This document shows, in pieces, positions 9,299 to 17,946 of a DNA stretch of 64,000 bases; the first letter of the stretch is position 1, and every line of letters starts with the position of its first letter. This stretch comes from Oligoflexales bacterium. GTDB lineage: Bacteria > Bdellovibrionota_B > Oligoflexia > Oligoflexales > RGVZ01. The notes beneath the pieces are model-generated. The model did not search any database and was not told the origin of the DNA. It saw nothing but the letters and a program-made list of their open reading frames with translations. Made by a program: the position numbers and the translations under genes. The stretch lies in contig CANJZQ010000007.1 of the NCBI GenBank assembly GCA_947479535.1, positions 1 to 64,000 of the forward strand. Reading direction: 5' to 3'.

Positions 9299-10555
9299 AT
9301 GCGAATCAAAGACGAAAAAAAATACCAGGCTCAAAGCATGAGACCGTCGCTTTGGGCAGCCCTCGCGGCTGTGGCCTCTGCCGTTGGGACCATTTCCGGC
9401 GTCGCCTACGGTGATCCCGCAAAACCCGCGAGGTCGTTAACTGGTCCGGCCCCCACAGCCACGGCAACCCGAAATTGGACCATGGAAGAGCTTCTGCCAC
9501 CCCAAAGCCTGAATGCGACCAAAACCGAATCCGTGTCTGGTTGGTCTGAACGCCACGCCACCGGTGTCATGACAAAAATGACGAGCTCGCAGTCGGGAAA
9601 AAATCAGGCCCTAAAAGGATTTTTTGATCGCCAAAGCGTGGTCTCGGAACGAGATCAAAAACTTCGTCTGGCAACCCTTCAAGACGTCAAACAACAAAAG
9701 TTCCAGGAACAGGGCGGCCTCTCCCGCTACCTTCTAAACCAATTAGGGAAGGCTCTTGGCGACCACGCCAGGGAATCGTCAGAGTTCCTTCGCACCCTTG
9801 GGCAAGGGCTCTCGTTTAAAGTAGATGCCAAAGGCGTTGCCGCGAACAAATCTGGATCCGGGGGCAACTCGGAAGTCCGCTACGGCTTGATCTTGAAAAA
9901 GGTCAAACCATCGGGCCAAGGAGTCCACGTTGCCGCCCTGACCATGGATGAAAGTTATCTGGAATACGCCCTTGCCAGCAAGAAGAAGGCGCAAGTCGAC
10001 TGGACCATTGGCCCGATTTCAGAAAGAAACGAAAATTTACTCTTCCCCGGAATCGACAATCCAGCGTTGCTTGACGCCCCCCAGGCTCCCAAGGCCCAGG
10101 GACTGTTTGCGATGCGTCCGGACTTTAGCCTGCGCGGTAAAATTGAGCCCAATTTCAATACGGAATCCGCTGGAAAGCCCGGATTTCGCCTGCGTTTTGA
10201 ACAACCGCAGGGCCTCTACCGGATGGAGATGCTGACGGGCGGCGGGCCCAAAAGAAATCAGTTGATGCACGAAGTGCGTCTGCCCGTTTATGGCAACTTT
10301 GTGGTGATGCGCCAGTTGAACTCCACGATGGAGGCCACCAAGACGTCGTTGCTAAACGTGTTCGGATTTTCCGAAATCCTTGGCCAGTACCCGCTCAACG
10401 TTCATTACGTTCACTCGGATTATAGCCTGAGGGCCGAAACGGGATTTGGCCTGATCAACGGGCGCCTTGGGATTGAGGCCAACATGGCAAACCTTCGCGA
10501 CAAGCATGCCAATTCAAAAGGCTCTTACGCCGTCAACTACGGGCGCGGATTTTGA
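9299..10555 (+). CDS. exported protein of unknown function, possibly outer-membrane associated
   Basis: Signal-like segment MRPSLWAALAAVASAVGTISGVAYG (alternative start ATG 9338); C-terminal half rich in alternating polar/hydrophobic residues, ending YAVNYGRGF. Confidence 0.7.
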   Translation: MRIKDEKKYQAQSMRPSLWAALAAVASAVGTISGVAYGDPAKPARSLTGPAPTATATRNWTMEELLPPQSLNATKTESVSGWSERHATGVMTKMTSSQSGKNQALKGFFDRQSVVSERDQKLRLATLQDVKQQKFQEQGGLSRYLLNQLGKALGDHARESSEFLRTLGQGLSFKVDAKGVAANKSGSGGNSEVRYGLILKKVKPSGQGVHVAALTMDESYLEYALASKKKAQVDWTIGPISERNENLLFPGIDNPALLDAPQAPKAQGLFAMRPDFSLRGKIEPNFNTESAGKPGFRLRFEQPQGLYRMEMLTGGGPKRNQLMHEVRLPVYGNFVVMRQLNSTMEATKTSLLNVFGFSEILGQYPLNVHYVHSDYSLRAETGFGLINGRLGIEANMANLRDKHANSKGSYAVNYGRGF

Positions 10556-10556
10556 A

Positions 10557-11399
10557 TCATTCCCAGATCAGATCAGCAAACACGGGAAAGTGATCTGAAT
10601 TCCTGATTGCGGTGTCGACAAAGATGCGTTCAATCCTGAGTCCCCGGACAAACACCTGGTCCAAGGCGCCCAAAACTGGACGTGGATCATTCGGTATCGG
10701 GACATATTCTAAACCGATGCCCTGCAAGCATTTTGAAATTGCCTCCAAATAACCCGCCGTAAAAGTATTGAAGTCCCCTGCCAAAATGATGGGGCCATCG
10801 TGCTCGGGAAGATTTGCGATCAGGTGTTCGATTTCTTCAAGGGCCGACTTGACCCGGCGGATCAAGGTCGCGTGAAGGTTGATTACCATCAGCGACTGCT
10901 CGCGACCCTCCATGCGATAAAACGTCACAAGGGCAACCTTTGGAGTCTTGAACACCGGCTCAGGATACTTGCAAACAATTCGGTGCGTGGATGGCGTTGA
11001 ACTGACGCGGGCAACCGTCATGACCCCGTCACGAACCCCGTCGCCGCGCCGGTAGGAGGCCGCATGGATGGCCTCGAAACCAGGTTCACAAAAAGTGACT
11101 AGACCCTTTTCCGAGAGCAGGGCTTCTTGGGTCAGGATCAAATCCGACCGGTAACAAACCATCCGGTAATCGTGCTCAAACAAGCCACCCCCAGCACCCT
11201 TGCAGAGGTTCCAGACCGCCAGCCGGATTCGTGCCTTCTCAAACTGAAAGGCCTCGCACACCCCGATGCGCCAAAGGGCGACAGGATCCTTCAGCAACTC
11301 AATCTTCCAAACGTGACGCAGGCTCTCAATGACAGCCCGGTAGGAGCGCGGGGGTTTCTTTGGTTTTATTTTCTTAACAGCCAACCGGTTAACCTTCAA
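10557..11399 (-). CDS. endonuclease/exonuclease/phosphatase family protein
   Basis: Motifs IRLAVWNLCKG, LILTQEA, LMVINLHATL, GPIILAGDFNTF and IRNSDHFPVFADL. Confidence 0.87.
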   Translation of the reverse strand: MKVNRLAVKKIKPKKPPRSYRAVIESLRHVWKIELLKDPVALWRIGVCEAFQFEKARIRLAVWNLCKGAGGGLFEHDYRMVCYRSDLILTQEALLSEKGLVTFCEPGFEAIHAASYRRGDGVRDGVMTVARVSSTPSTHRIVCKYPEPVFKTPKVALVTFYRMEGREQSLMVINLHATLIRRVKSALEEIEHLIANLPEHDGPIILAGDFNTFTAGYLEAISKCLQGIGLEYVPIPNDPRPVLGALDQVFVRGLRIERIFVDTAIRNSDHFPVFADLIWE

Positions 11400-12639
11400 A
11401 TCGCTTTACCGCATCCTGAGGCATGGAAAGAGAACTGTTCTCTGCAAACCAAACGTCGGGCTGGGTTGTCCGGCTTCGGGATTCGTCCCCAAACTGCGCG
11501 CAAATCAAGTTCCCGATTTCTTCGGCAAGGGCGCGGTAGGTTGAAAGCTTGCCGCCATAAAGGGTCCACATCATTCCACGTCCCGATCCCGTCGCGCCAA
11601 GCACATGGGATCTTGAAGTCTTTGAGATTGTAAAACCCTCTTCGACGGCGAGCCAGCGCAATCCAGCGAATGTCGCTTCGATATTTTCCCGGCGCAATGG
11701 AACACTCAGGTAACGATTGCAGTGATCCAAAAGATAATCGACCTCATCATTGGTCACGACAACCTGATCAGGATTGCCCGAAAAAATCTTTTCTGTTGTC
11801 CCGACCAGGGTTTTTCCAAGCCACGGAAGGACGAAGAAAATACGGTTGTCCTCTGGCGACTGCAGGAACAATCCGGCCTTGAGCCCAATGTCAGGAAAGA
11901 CCAGATGAGACCCCTTGTTGTTGATTGCCTTGTGGGTCGGCTGAATGCCACTTGATTCTAAAATCTTGTTCGCCCAAGGCCCCATTGCATTCACAATATA
12001 AAGGCAAGAAATTTGAGCCGTCGACCCGTCAGGCCTGACAACATCAACCAGCCAACCATCATCTGCCCGGGAAATCTTTGACACCTGGTGCCATTCAGAA
12101 ACGCCGGCTCCAAGCTTCACTGCGGAATGCGCAGCGCGCCGAACAAGGGCCAGGTCATCCGTCTGGCAATCCCAAAAACTGAAGTAACTGGAAAATTTTT
12201 TGGGATCAATCATTGGCGCACGAGCGAGGGCCTCGCGCTCTGCGAGTTTGTGGTGGCGTCCGACATTCTGCCGGCCGGCAAGAAAATCGTACAAGGACAG
12301 ACCGACTTTGACCTTGATGCGCGACGCCCCGCCGGACTTAAGAATCGGAAAGACAAATTCAAGTGGATGCACCAGATCGCCCGCGACCTGCATCAAGACA
12401 CGGCGTTCGCGCAACGCCTCGGCAACCAGGGGGAAATCGTGAATGCGCTGCAAGTAACGCAGTCCACCATGAATCAGTTTCGTCGAGCGCGAGCTGGTGC
12501 CATGCCCAAGGGTGTTTTTCTCGATCAAGTGGACGTCTTGCCACCCCCGGGAAGCCATGTCGTGCAGGGTTCCCACACCATGGATGCCTCCTCCGATGAT
12601 CAAGACCCGGACCCGTTGTGGCAATGGCTGCTGAAACAT
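11389..12639 (-). CDS. glpD: FAD-dependent glycerol-3-phosphate dehydrogenase-like oxidoreductase
   Basis: MFQQPLPQRVRVLIIGGGIHGVGTLHDMASRGWQDVHLIEKNTLGHGTSSRSTKLIHGGLRYLQ: GlpD-type Rossmann/FAD motif. Shorter at the C-terminus than canonical GlpD. Confidence 0.85.
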   Translation of the reverse strand: MFQQPLPQRVRVLIIGGGIHGVGTLHDMASRGWQDVHLIEKNTLGHGTSSRSTKLIHGGLRYLQRIHDFPLVAEALRERRVLMQVAGDLVHPLEFVFPILKSGGASRIKVKVGLSLYDFLAGRQNVGRHHKLAEREALARAPMIDPKKFSSYFSFWDCQTDDLALVRRAAHSAVKLGAGVSEWHQVSKISRADDGWLVDVVRPDGSTAQISCLYIVNAMGPWANKILESSGIQPTHKAINNKGSHLVFPDIGLKAGLFLQSPEDNRIFFVLPWLGKTLVGTTEKIFSGNPDQVVVTNDEVDYLLDHCNRYLSVPLRRENIEATFAGLRWLAVEEGFTISKTSRSHVLGATGSGRGMMWTLYGGKLSTYRALAEEIGNLICAQFGDESRSRTTQPDVWFAENSSLSMPQDAVKRFEG

Positions 12640-12758
12640 GAGGCACCCCTGGGGCGTAATCGCCGCCAGTACCGGCGACATGGACGAGACTGGGAAGCGT
12701 ACCGTATGATTATAACTCCCTCGCAGTTAGTTTCCAGAGGGGATGACGGGAAGTTTCC

Positions 12759-13112
12759 ATGCAAAGACCAGACAGGTTTTTTTCTCATGCATTAGTCGAG
12801 GCCAGGACGGTTCGCTGGCTCCCAATTTTTTGCCAGAGCGGGATTCTAATGGATTTGAGCCTAAGTGGTTTCAAAATTGAAATCATGGGTTCCCTCAAGC
12901 ACAAGGCCAATGACCGGTTTTGGCTCCATCTTCCTCTGGTCGCCTTTGGCATTCATGACCTGGCGAGCATCGACCTTCGCGCTGAAGTCAAATGGGTTGA
13001 CCATGACCATAGCCGCATCGGCGGCGTTTTTGTGGACCTTGATCCGAACTCCAAGGAAATCATCGAGCGCATCCTTTTGTCGATCTCCAAGAAATCAAAC
13101 CAGAAACTTTGA
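12759..13112 (+). CDS. PilZ-like domain protein
   Basis: 117 aa; GILMDLSLSGFKIEI fits the PilZ D/NxSxxG element, followed by a beta-rich domain with AEVKWVDHDHSRIGGVFVDL. Confidence 0.6.
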   Translation: MQRPDRFFSHALVEARTVRWLPIFCQSGILMDLSLSGFKIEIMGSLKHKANDRFWLHLPLVAFGIHDLASIDLRAEVKWVDHDHSRIGGVFVDLDPNSKEIIERILLSISKKSNQKL

Positions 13113-13152
13113 TCGTAAGCACACCGTCAAATCCCATGCGGAGTTCTTTTCA

Positions 13153-14469
13153 ATGACTTTCAAGTACAACACAAATCTGCTGACAGGAAACAGGGTCCCC
13201 GTGATCATCGAGGGCGCAAGGTCGCCCTTTGTCAGATCCTTTGGCGTGTTGGGCGATTGTGATGCACTGGAACTTTACAGCCGCACAATCGACGGCTTGA
13301 TCCGAAAAACAGATGCGCCGGTTGAGGCCTATGAAGAGATCATCTGTGGCGTCGTCACGCCACAGGTGAAAAACACGAACGTTGCCCGCGACACGATCTT
13401 GAACTTGGGGCTGCCCCATCATATCCACGGCTATACGTTAAACCGCATGTGCACGGCCAGCCTTGAAACCATCGGAAACGCGGTAAAGAACGTGATGACT
13501 GGACACGCCCGCATGATCCTCGCCGGCGGAGTCGACGTGCTAAGTGACGTCCCCATCACCTATACAAAAGACGCGAGAAAATCCCTGCTACGCCTGAACA
13601 AGGCTAAAACAACGGGAGAAAAGGCTTCTGCCATGGGCAGCTTTATCCCGAAAGCCTTGGCACCAAAGCCACCTGGAATCACCGAACCCATGACGGGCAT
13701 GACGATGGGCGAACACGCCGAGGTCATGGCCAAACTCAACGGCATCTCGCGCCGCGATCAAGACGCATTCTCGGTCTTGTCCCACCAGCGCGCTTCGGCG
13801 GCGCAAGAATCAGGAACATTCCGAAAAGAAATCATCCCCGTCTGGCCGTCGCCAGGGTTCACATCCTGCATCGACAAGGACAACATCATCCGTCCCGACT
13901 CGTCCATGGAGTCCCTGGCCCAACTGCGTCCGGCCTTTGACCGTAAATATGGAACCATCACAGCGGGCAATGCATCGTCTTTGACCGACGGAGCCGCCGC
14001 AGTCATCATTGCGGACGAGGCGCATGCGAAAAGCCTTGGACTGAAACCCAAGGCAAAAATCAGGGACATCGTCTTTGTCGGCGTCAATCCTTACGAGCAG
14101 CTTTTGATTGGACCGGCTCTGACGATTCCAATGATTCTCATGCGAAACAAGCTCGGCATCACCGACATCGACCTGTTTGAAATTCACGAGGCCTTTGCCG
14201 CTCAAGTCTTGAGTTGCCTGCGCTCGATGGAATCTGCGGACTTCTGCTCTCGCCACCTCGGCCTGTCGAGTGCCTTTGGTGCGATCCCCGAAGATAAAAT
14301 CAACGTCAATGGTGGCGCCATTGCCATCGGGCATCCATTTGGCGCGACCGGAGCAAGGCTGGTGTTGTCCGTGACGAACGAGCTGGAAAAACGAAGCGCC
14401 AAATTTGGCGTCATAGCGATCTGCGCCGCCGGCGGAATGTCGGGCGCCATGCTGATCGAAAGGATCTGA
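13153..14469 (+). CDS. fadI: acetyl-CoA C-acyltransferase (thiolase)
   Basis: MTFKYNTNLLTGNRVPVIIEGARSPFVRSFG...LNRMCTASLETIGNAVKNVMTGHARMILAGGVDVLSD...NVNGGAIAIGHPFGATGARLV...ICAAGGMSGAMLIERI. Confidence 0.92.
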   Translation: MTFKYNTNLLTGNRVPVIIEGARSPFVRSFGVLGDCDALELYSRTIDGLIRKTDAPVEAYEEIICGVVTPQVKNTNVARDTILNLGLPHHIHGYTLNRMCTASLETIGNAVKNVMTGHARMILAGGVDVLSDVPITYTKDARKSLLRLNKAKTTGEKASAMGSFIPKALAPKPPGITEPMTGMTMGEHAEVMAKLNGISRRDQDAFSVLSHQRASAAQESGTFRKEIIPVWPSPGFTSCIDKDNIIRPDSSMESLAQLRPAFDRKYGTITAGNASSLTDGAAAVIIADEAHAKSLGLKPKAKIRDIVFVGVNPYEQLLIGPALTIPMILMRNKLGITDIDLFEIHEAFAAQVLSCLRSMESADFCSRHLGLSSAFGAIPEDKINVNGGAIAIGHPFGATGARLVLSVTNELEKRSAKFGVIAICAAGGMSGAMLIERI

Positions 14470-14471
14470 CC

Positions 14472-16634
14472 ATGACCAAATTTTTTACCTACGAAACCGG
14501 AACCGATGGCGTCGCCATCTTGACGTTTGACCGCCCGGACAAAGAGATGAACATCCTGTCAGAGGATGTCTTGCGCGAGTTGAATGATCATCTGATTCAC
14601 TTTGGCGGGGATCTCAACGCGAAGGGCATGGTGATCACCAGCGGCAAAGAAGGCCAGTTCATCGTTGGGGCAGACATCACAGAAATCCAGCGCCTGAAGA
14701 CGGCGGCCGAAGCCGCCAATGGCGCGGCGATGTTACAGGCTCTTTTCAGTAAAATTGCCGGACTGCCAAAACCAGTCGTGGCGGCCATCAACGGCACCTG
14801 CCTCGGCGGCGGCCTTGAGATGTCGCTGGCCTGTTCGTGGCGCGTTGCCAATGCCAACCCCAAGACCAAAATGGGACTACCCGAGATCCAGTTGGGCCTT
14901 TTGCCCGGCGCCGGCGGAACGCAGCGCCTGCCACGTCTGATCGGGATACAAGCCGGCCTCGACATGATTCTTACTGGAAAACGAGTTGATGGTGCACGGG
15001 CCTTGAAGGTTGGGCTTGTTGACGCCTGCGTCCCCGACAGGATGCTGCTGGATGTGGCCCGGCAATTTGCATTGAAGGGAAAGCGCCCGGCCGGTTACCG
15101 CGCCGTGGCGTCATCATTTTCGCAAAGGATGACTGCGCTGGCCTTGGAATCAAATCCCGTGGGGCGGCGATTTATTCTGAAACAAGCCCACAAGATGGTG
15201 ATGAAGCAGACGAAGGGTTTTTACCCCGCTGCATTCAAGGCCATTGAATCGGTGATTGATGGGTTCGACCTGCCGATTGGCAAGGGCCTTGAGTTGGAGG
15301 CCAAGCTGTTTGGATCGCTGGTGCCGACCCGAGAATCAAAAAGCCTGATTCATTTGTTTCATGCGACGACAGCCATCAAAAAACATGCTTACAAAGACGC
15401 TGGAAAAGAAAAATTCTCCTCCCGCCCGATCAAATCTGTGGGAGTCGTGGGCGCGGGATTTATGGGTGCGGGCATTGCAACCGTGTGTGCCGACAAGGGC
15501 ATTCGCGTTCTGCTCTCTGACCCAAGCGCAGAATCCCTGGGGAAGGCTCTCGGGCAGGCCGCATCGTTTTTTGGAAAAAAATTAAAGCGGCGGCGACTCA
15601 AAAAATTTGAATTGGACCAGCGCATGGTCCATATTTCCCCCGGCTTGAATCCGGCAGGATTCAACCGGTGTGACATCGTGATTGAGGCTGTCTTTGAAGA
15701 TGTGAACTTGAAGCGCAAGATTCTGGCGCAGCTTGAATCTCAAAACATCCATGACGATTGGATTTTTGCCAGCAACACCTCTGCCCTGCCAATCCACGAG
15801 ATCGCGGCAGAATCAAAGCACCCGGATCGCGTGCTCGGCATGCACTTTTTCTCTCCCGTGGAAAAAATGCCGCTCCTTGAAATTGTGATCACAGAAAAAA
15901 CAGCGCCCTGGGCCGTGGCGCGTGCCTTTGAACTCGGCAATGAAATGAACAAGCAGATCATCATCGTCAAGGACGGGCCTGGTTTTTACACAACGCGGGC
16001 TTTGGCCTTTTTTCTGGCCGAGGCTTCGCTGATCCTTTCTGAGGGAGCGAAAATCGAGACGATCGACGGCGCCCTGACCGGATTCGGATTTCCGGTTGGC
16101 CCGATCACGTTGATTGATGAGGTTGGTATCGACGTCGGAACCCACGTCCTTGAAACCATGGACAAGGCGTTTCCCGACCGCATGAAGGCCCCCCCAGGCC
16201 TGGACGTGGTTAAGTCGTCTGGGCGCCTTGGGCGCAAAAATGGCAAGGGCTTTTACCTTTATGAAAAAGGCGAAAAGCGCGGACCAGATCCCGAGATCTA
16301 CAAGTTTTTGGACCCGAAAAGCGCTTCCAGTGCGAATGCCACTCCAGATGAAATCGCCATGCGTTGTGTCTTGGTCTTTGTGAATGAATCGGCACGCTGC
16401 CTTGAGGAGGAAATCCTGCCATCGGCCTATGAGGGTGATGTTGGCGCGGTCTTTGGCCTCGGCTTTCCACCGTTCCTTGGTGGTCCGTTCCGTTATGTCG
16501 ATCACATCGGCGCCGCAGCTGTGGTGGAAAAATTGCGCGAGCTTGAGGCCAAGCACGGATCACGGTTCAAGCCAGCAAAAATTCTGGTGCAGCACGCCGA
16601 AGGGAAGAAACTTTTCTTTCCTGACGAGGGCTGA
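14472..16634 (+). CDS. fadJ: bifunctional enoyl-CoA hydratase/3-hydroxyacyl-CoA dehydrogenase
   Basis: N-terminal crotonase (ATG at 14472; GTCLGGGLEMSLACSWRVA, LPEIQLGLLPGAGGTQRLPRLIG), then KSVGVVGAGFMGAGIATVCADKGI and HFFSPVEKMPLLEIV. Confidence 0.95.
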   Translation: MTKFFTYETGTDGVAILTFDRPDKEMNILSEDVLRELNDHLIHFGGDLNAKGMVITSGKEGQFIVGADITEIQRLKTAAEAANGAAMLQALFSKIAGLPKPVVAAINGTCLGGGLEMSLACSWRVANANPKTKMGLPEIQLGLLPGAGGTQRLPRLIGIQAGLDMILTGKRVDGARALKVGLVDACVPDRMLLDVARQFALKGKRPAGYRAVASSFSQRMTALALESNPVGRRFILKQAHKMVMKQTKGFYPAAFKAIESVIDGFDLPIGKGLELEAKLFGSLVPTRESKSLIHLFHATTAIKKHAYKDAGKEKFSSRPIKSVGVVGAGFMGAGIATVCADKGIRVLLSDPSAESLGKALGQAASFFGKKLKRRRLKKFELDQRMVHISPGLNPAGFNRCDIVIEAVFEDVNLKRKILAQLESQNIHDDWIFASNTSALPIHEIAAESKHPDRVLGMHFFSPVEKMPLLEIVITEKTAPWAVARAFELGNEMNKQIIIVKDGPGFYTTRALAFFLAEASLILSEGAKIETIDGALTGFGFPVGPITLIDEVGIDVGTHVLETMDKAFPDRMKAPPGLDVVKSSGRLGRKNGKGFYLYEKGEKRGPDPEIYKFLDPKSASSANATPDEIAMRCVLVFVNESARCLEEEILPSAYEGDVGAVFGLGFPPFLGGPFRYVDHIGAAAVVEKLRELEAKHGSRFKPAKILVQHAEGKKLFFPDEG

Positions 16635-16664
16635 AACACTGCCGTCGTAATTTTTAAGGCTGCC

Positions 16665-17357
16665 TCAAGATGACGAACGGGAGGACCCAAGATGACGGAC
16701 CGAACGCAGCCGAACCGTTGCCTGGGCCGCAGCCGCACCAATGGCCAAGCCAAAAAGCAGGCCAGCCGTCACGTCCAACGGATAGTGCACCCCAAGCCAG
16801 ACGCGACTGATTGCGACCGAGCCTGCCAAAGCCAAGGCGCAAAAAATCAACTTCATCCCCAACGGTTTGCGGTAAATCAGAAGGACGCCGCAAACGGCAC
16901 CGGCATTGACTGCGTGGTTGGAGGGAAAGCCGAAAAATCCACCGCACTTTCCCGTTGGAAGGATGACGCCCAAAAGTTCATGACACGGGCGCACCCTGGC
17001 AAACCATGGTTTTAAGACATAACCTGAAAAGGCATCGCCGCATCCAACCGTGATCAGAATGGTGCCAAGAATCCACCAAAGCGCGCGATCCTTCTGGCGC
17101 CAGGCACGAACCCCGGCTGCAAGATAAAGTAAAAGCCATAGGGTGTGGCTCGACAAAACCATCGCAATTCCGTCGGTCCAGCGGTTGTGAAGTCCACTTT
17201 GGTTGACGAGGGCAAAGAGCGCGCGATCCGTGGCTAAAAAATCCAAGTGGAAGCGCTCCCTGCCGGCTGAAATAGCCCTTGAGTGGACTTGGCGCGGGCG
17301 GGCAAGTTTTGGTTGACCGGCCAGCCAATTGTTGATAGTCCCTGTAATCAATACCAA
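16665..17357 (-). CDS. PAP2 superfamily phosphatase
   Basis: KPWFARVRPCHEL, PSNHAVNAGAVCG and SRVWLGVHYPLDVTAG match the three PAP2 motifs. Start uncertain (TTG 17357 proposed; the ORF extends to 17489). Confidence 0.85.
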   Translation of the reverse strand: MVLITGTINNWLAGQPKLARPRQVHSRAISAGRERFHLDFLATDRALFALVNQSGLHNRWTDGIAMVLSSHTLWLLLYLAAGVRAWRQKDRALWWILGTILITVGCGDAFSGYVLKPWFARVRPCHELLGVILPTGKCGGFFGFPSNHAVNAGAVCGVLLIYRKPLGMKLIFCALALAGSVAISRVWLGVHYPLDVTAGLLFGLAIGAAAAQATVRLRSVRHLGSSRSSS

Positions 17358-17391
17358 ATTTAGCAAAAACGGGGAAGGCTGACTTGCAGCC

Positions 17392-17820
17392 TTACGGGGT
17401 GAGGTCGTCGGCGACTTTGCCAAAAAAGTCGGCCCGGATGGCCTCATTCCGGATGCGGGCTCCCTGAAATATCTCGGCATCACGGGCAAATTTAACCCGT
17501 GGCTGAACCGTGGAACCGTTTACTGAAATCCGGTTGAATCGCAATTGCTGGGGGACAAACCTCTGGACGATCTTCTTGATCACCTTCTGGCGTGGCGCAG
17601 GGTCATCTGGACCGATGGCATAAGTCGGTGTTTTAAGGGTTCGACCAGCGGGATTTGACTGCAAGGATTCGTCCTTGATTGCGGCCGTGGAGCCCGGAAT
17701 ATCAGGGTTGATGACGTAGGTACGCGCCTGGCAGACGCCACTCAACGCAATAAGAACAGCCGGGGCGAAAACCCAAGCCGCCAGACCAAATCCCTTTTGA
17801 TTCATTCCACGGAATCCCAT
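17392..17820 (-). CDS. small exported protein of unknown function
   Basis: N-terminal signal-like MNQKGFGLAAWVFAPAVLIALSGVCQA. Confidence 0.6.
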   Translation of the reverse strand: MGFRGMNQKGFGLAAWVFAPAVLIALSGVCQARTYVINPDIPGSTAAIKDESLQSNPAGRTLKTPTYAIGPDDPAPRQKVIKKIVQRFVPQQLRFNRISVNGSTVQPRVKFARDAEIFQGARIRNEAIRADFFGKVADDLTP

Positions 17821-17946
17821 AACGACCCTCCGCACAGTGGTCCTGTTGGAATATCGGACGAAATTCCGGGGACTTGAACCGGATGGCCGATAAATTGTCG
17901 TTAATATTTATCAAATTCTACCGAACTGGGTCGGGGAGGCAGGAAT

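Noticed and set aside
15813-16556. 247-aa minus-strand ORF
   Set aside because: Antisense to fadJ; no domain recognised.
17836-17946. Possible sigma54 promoter (TGGCcgataaaTTGTc) upstream of the HD-GYP gene
   Set aside because: The -12 element lacks the required GC, and spacing/consensus are too weak.
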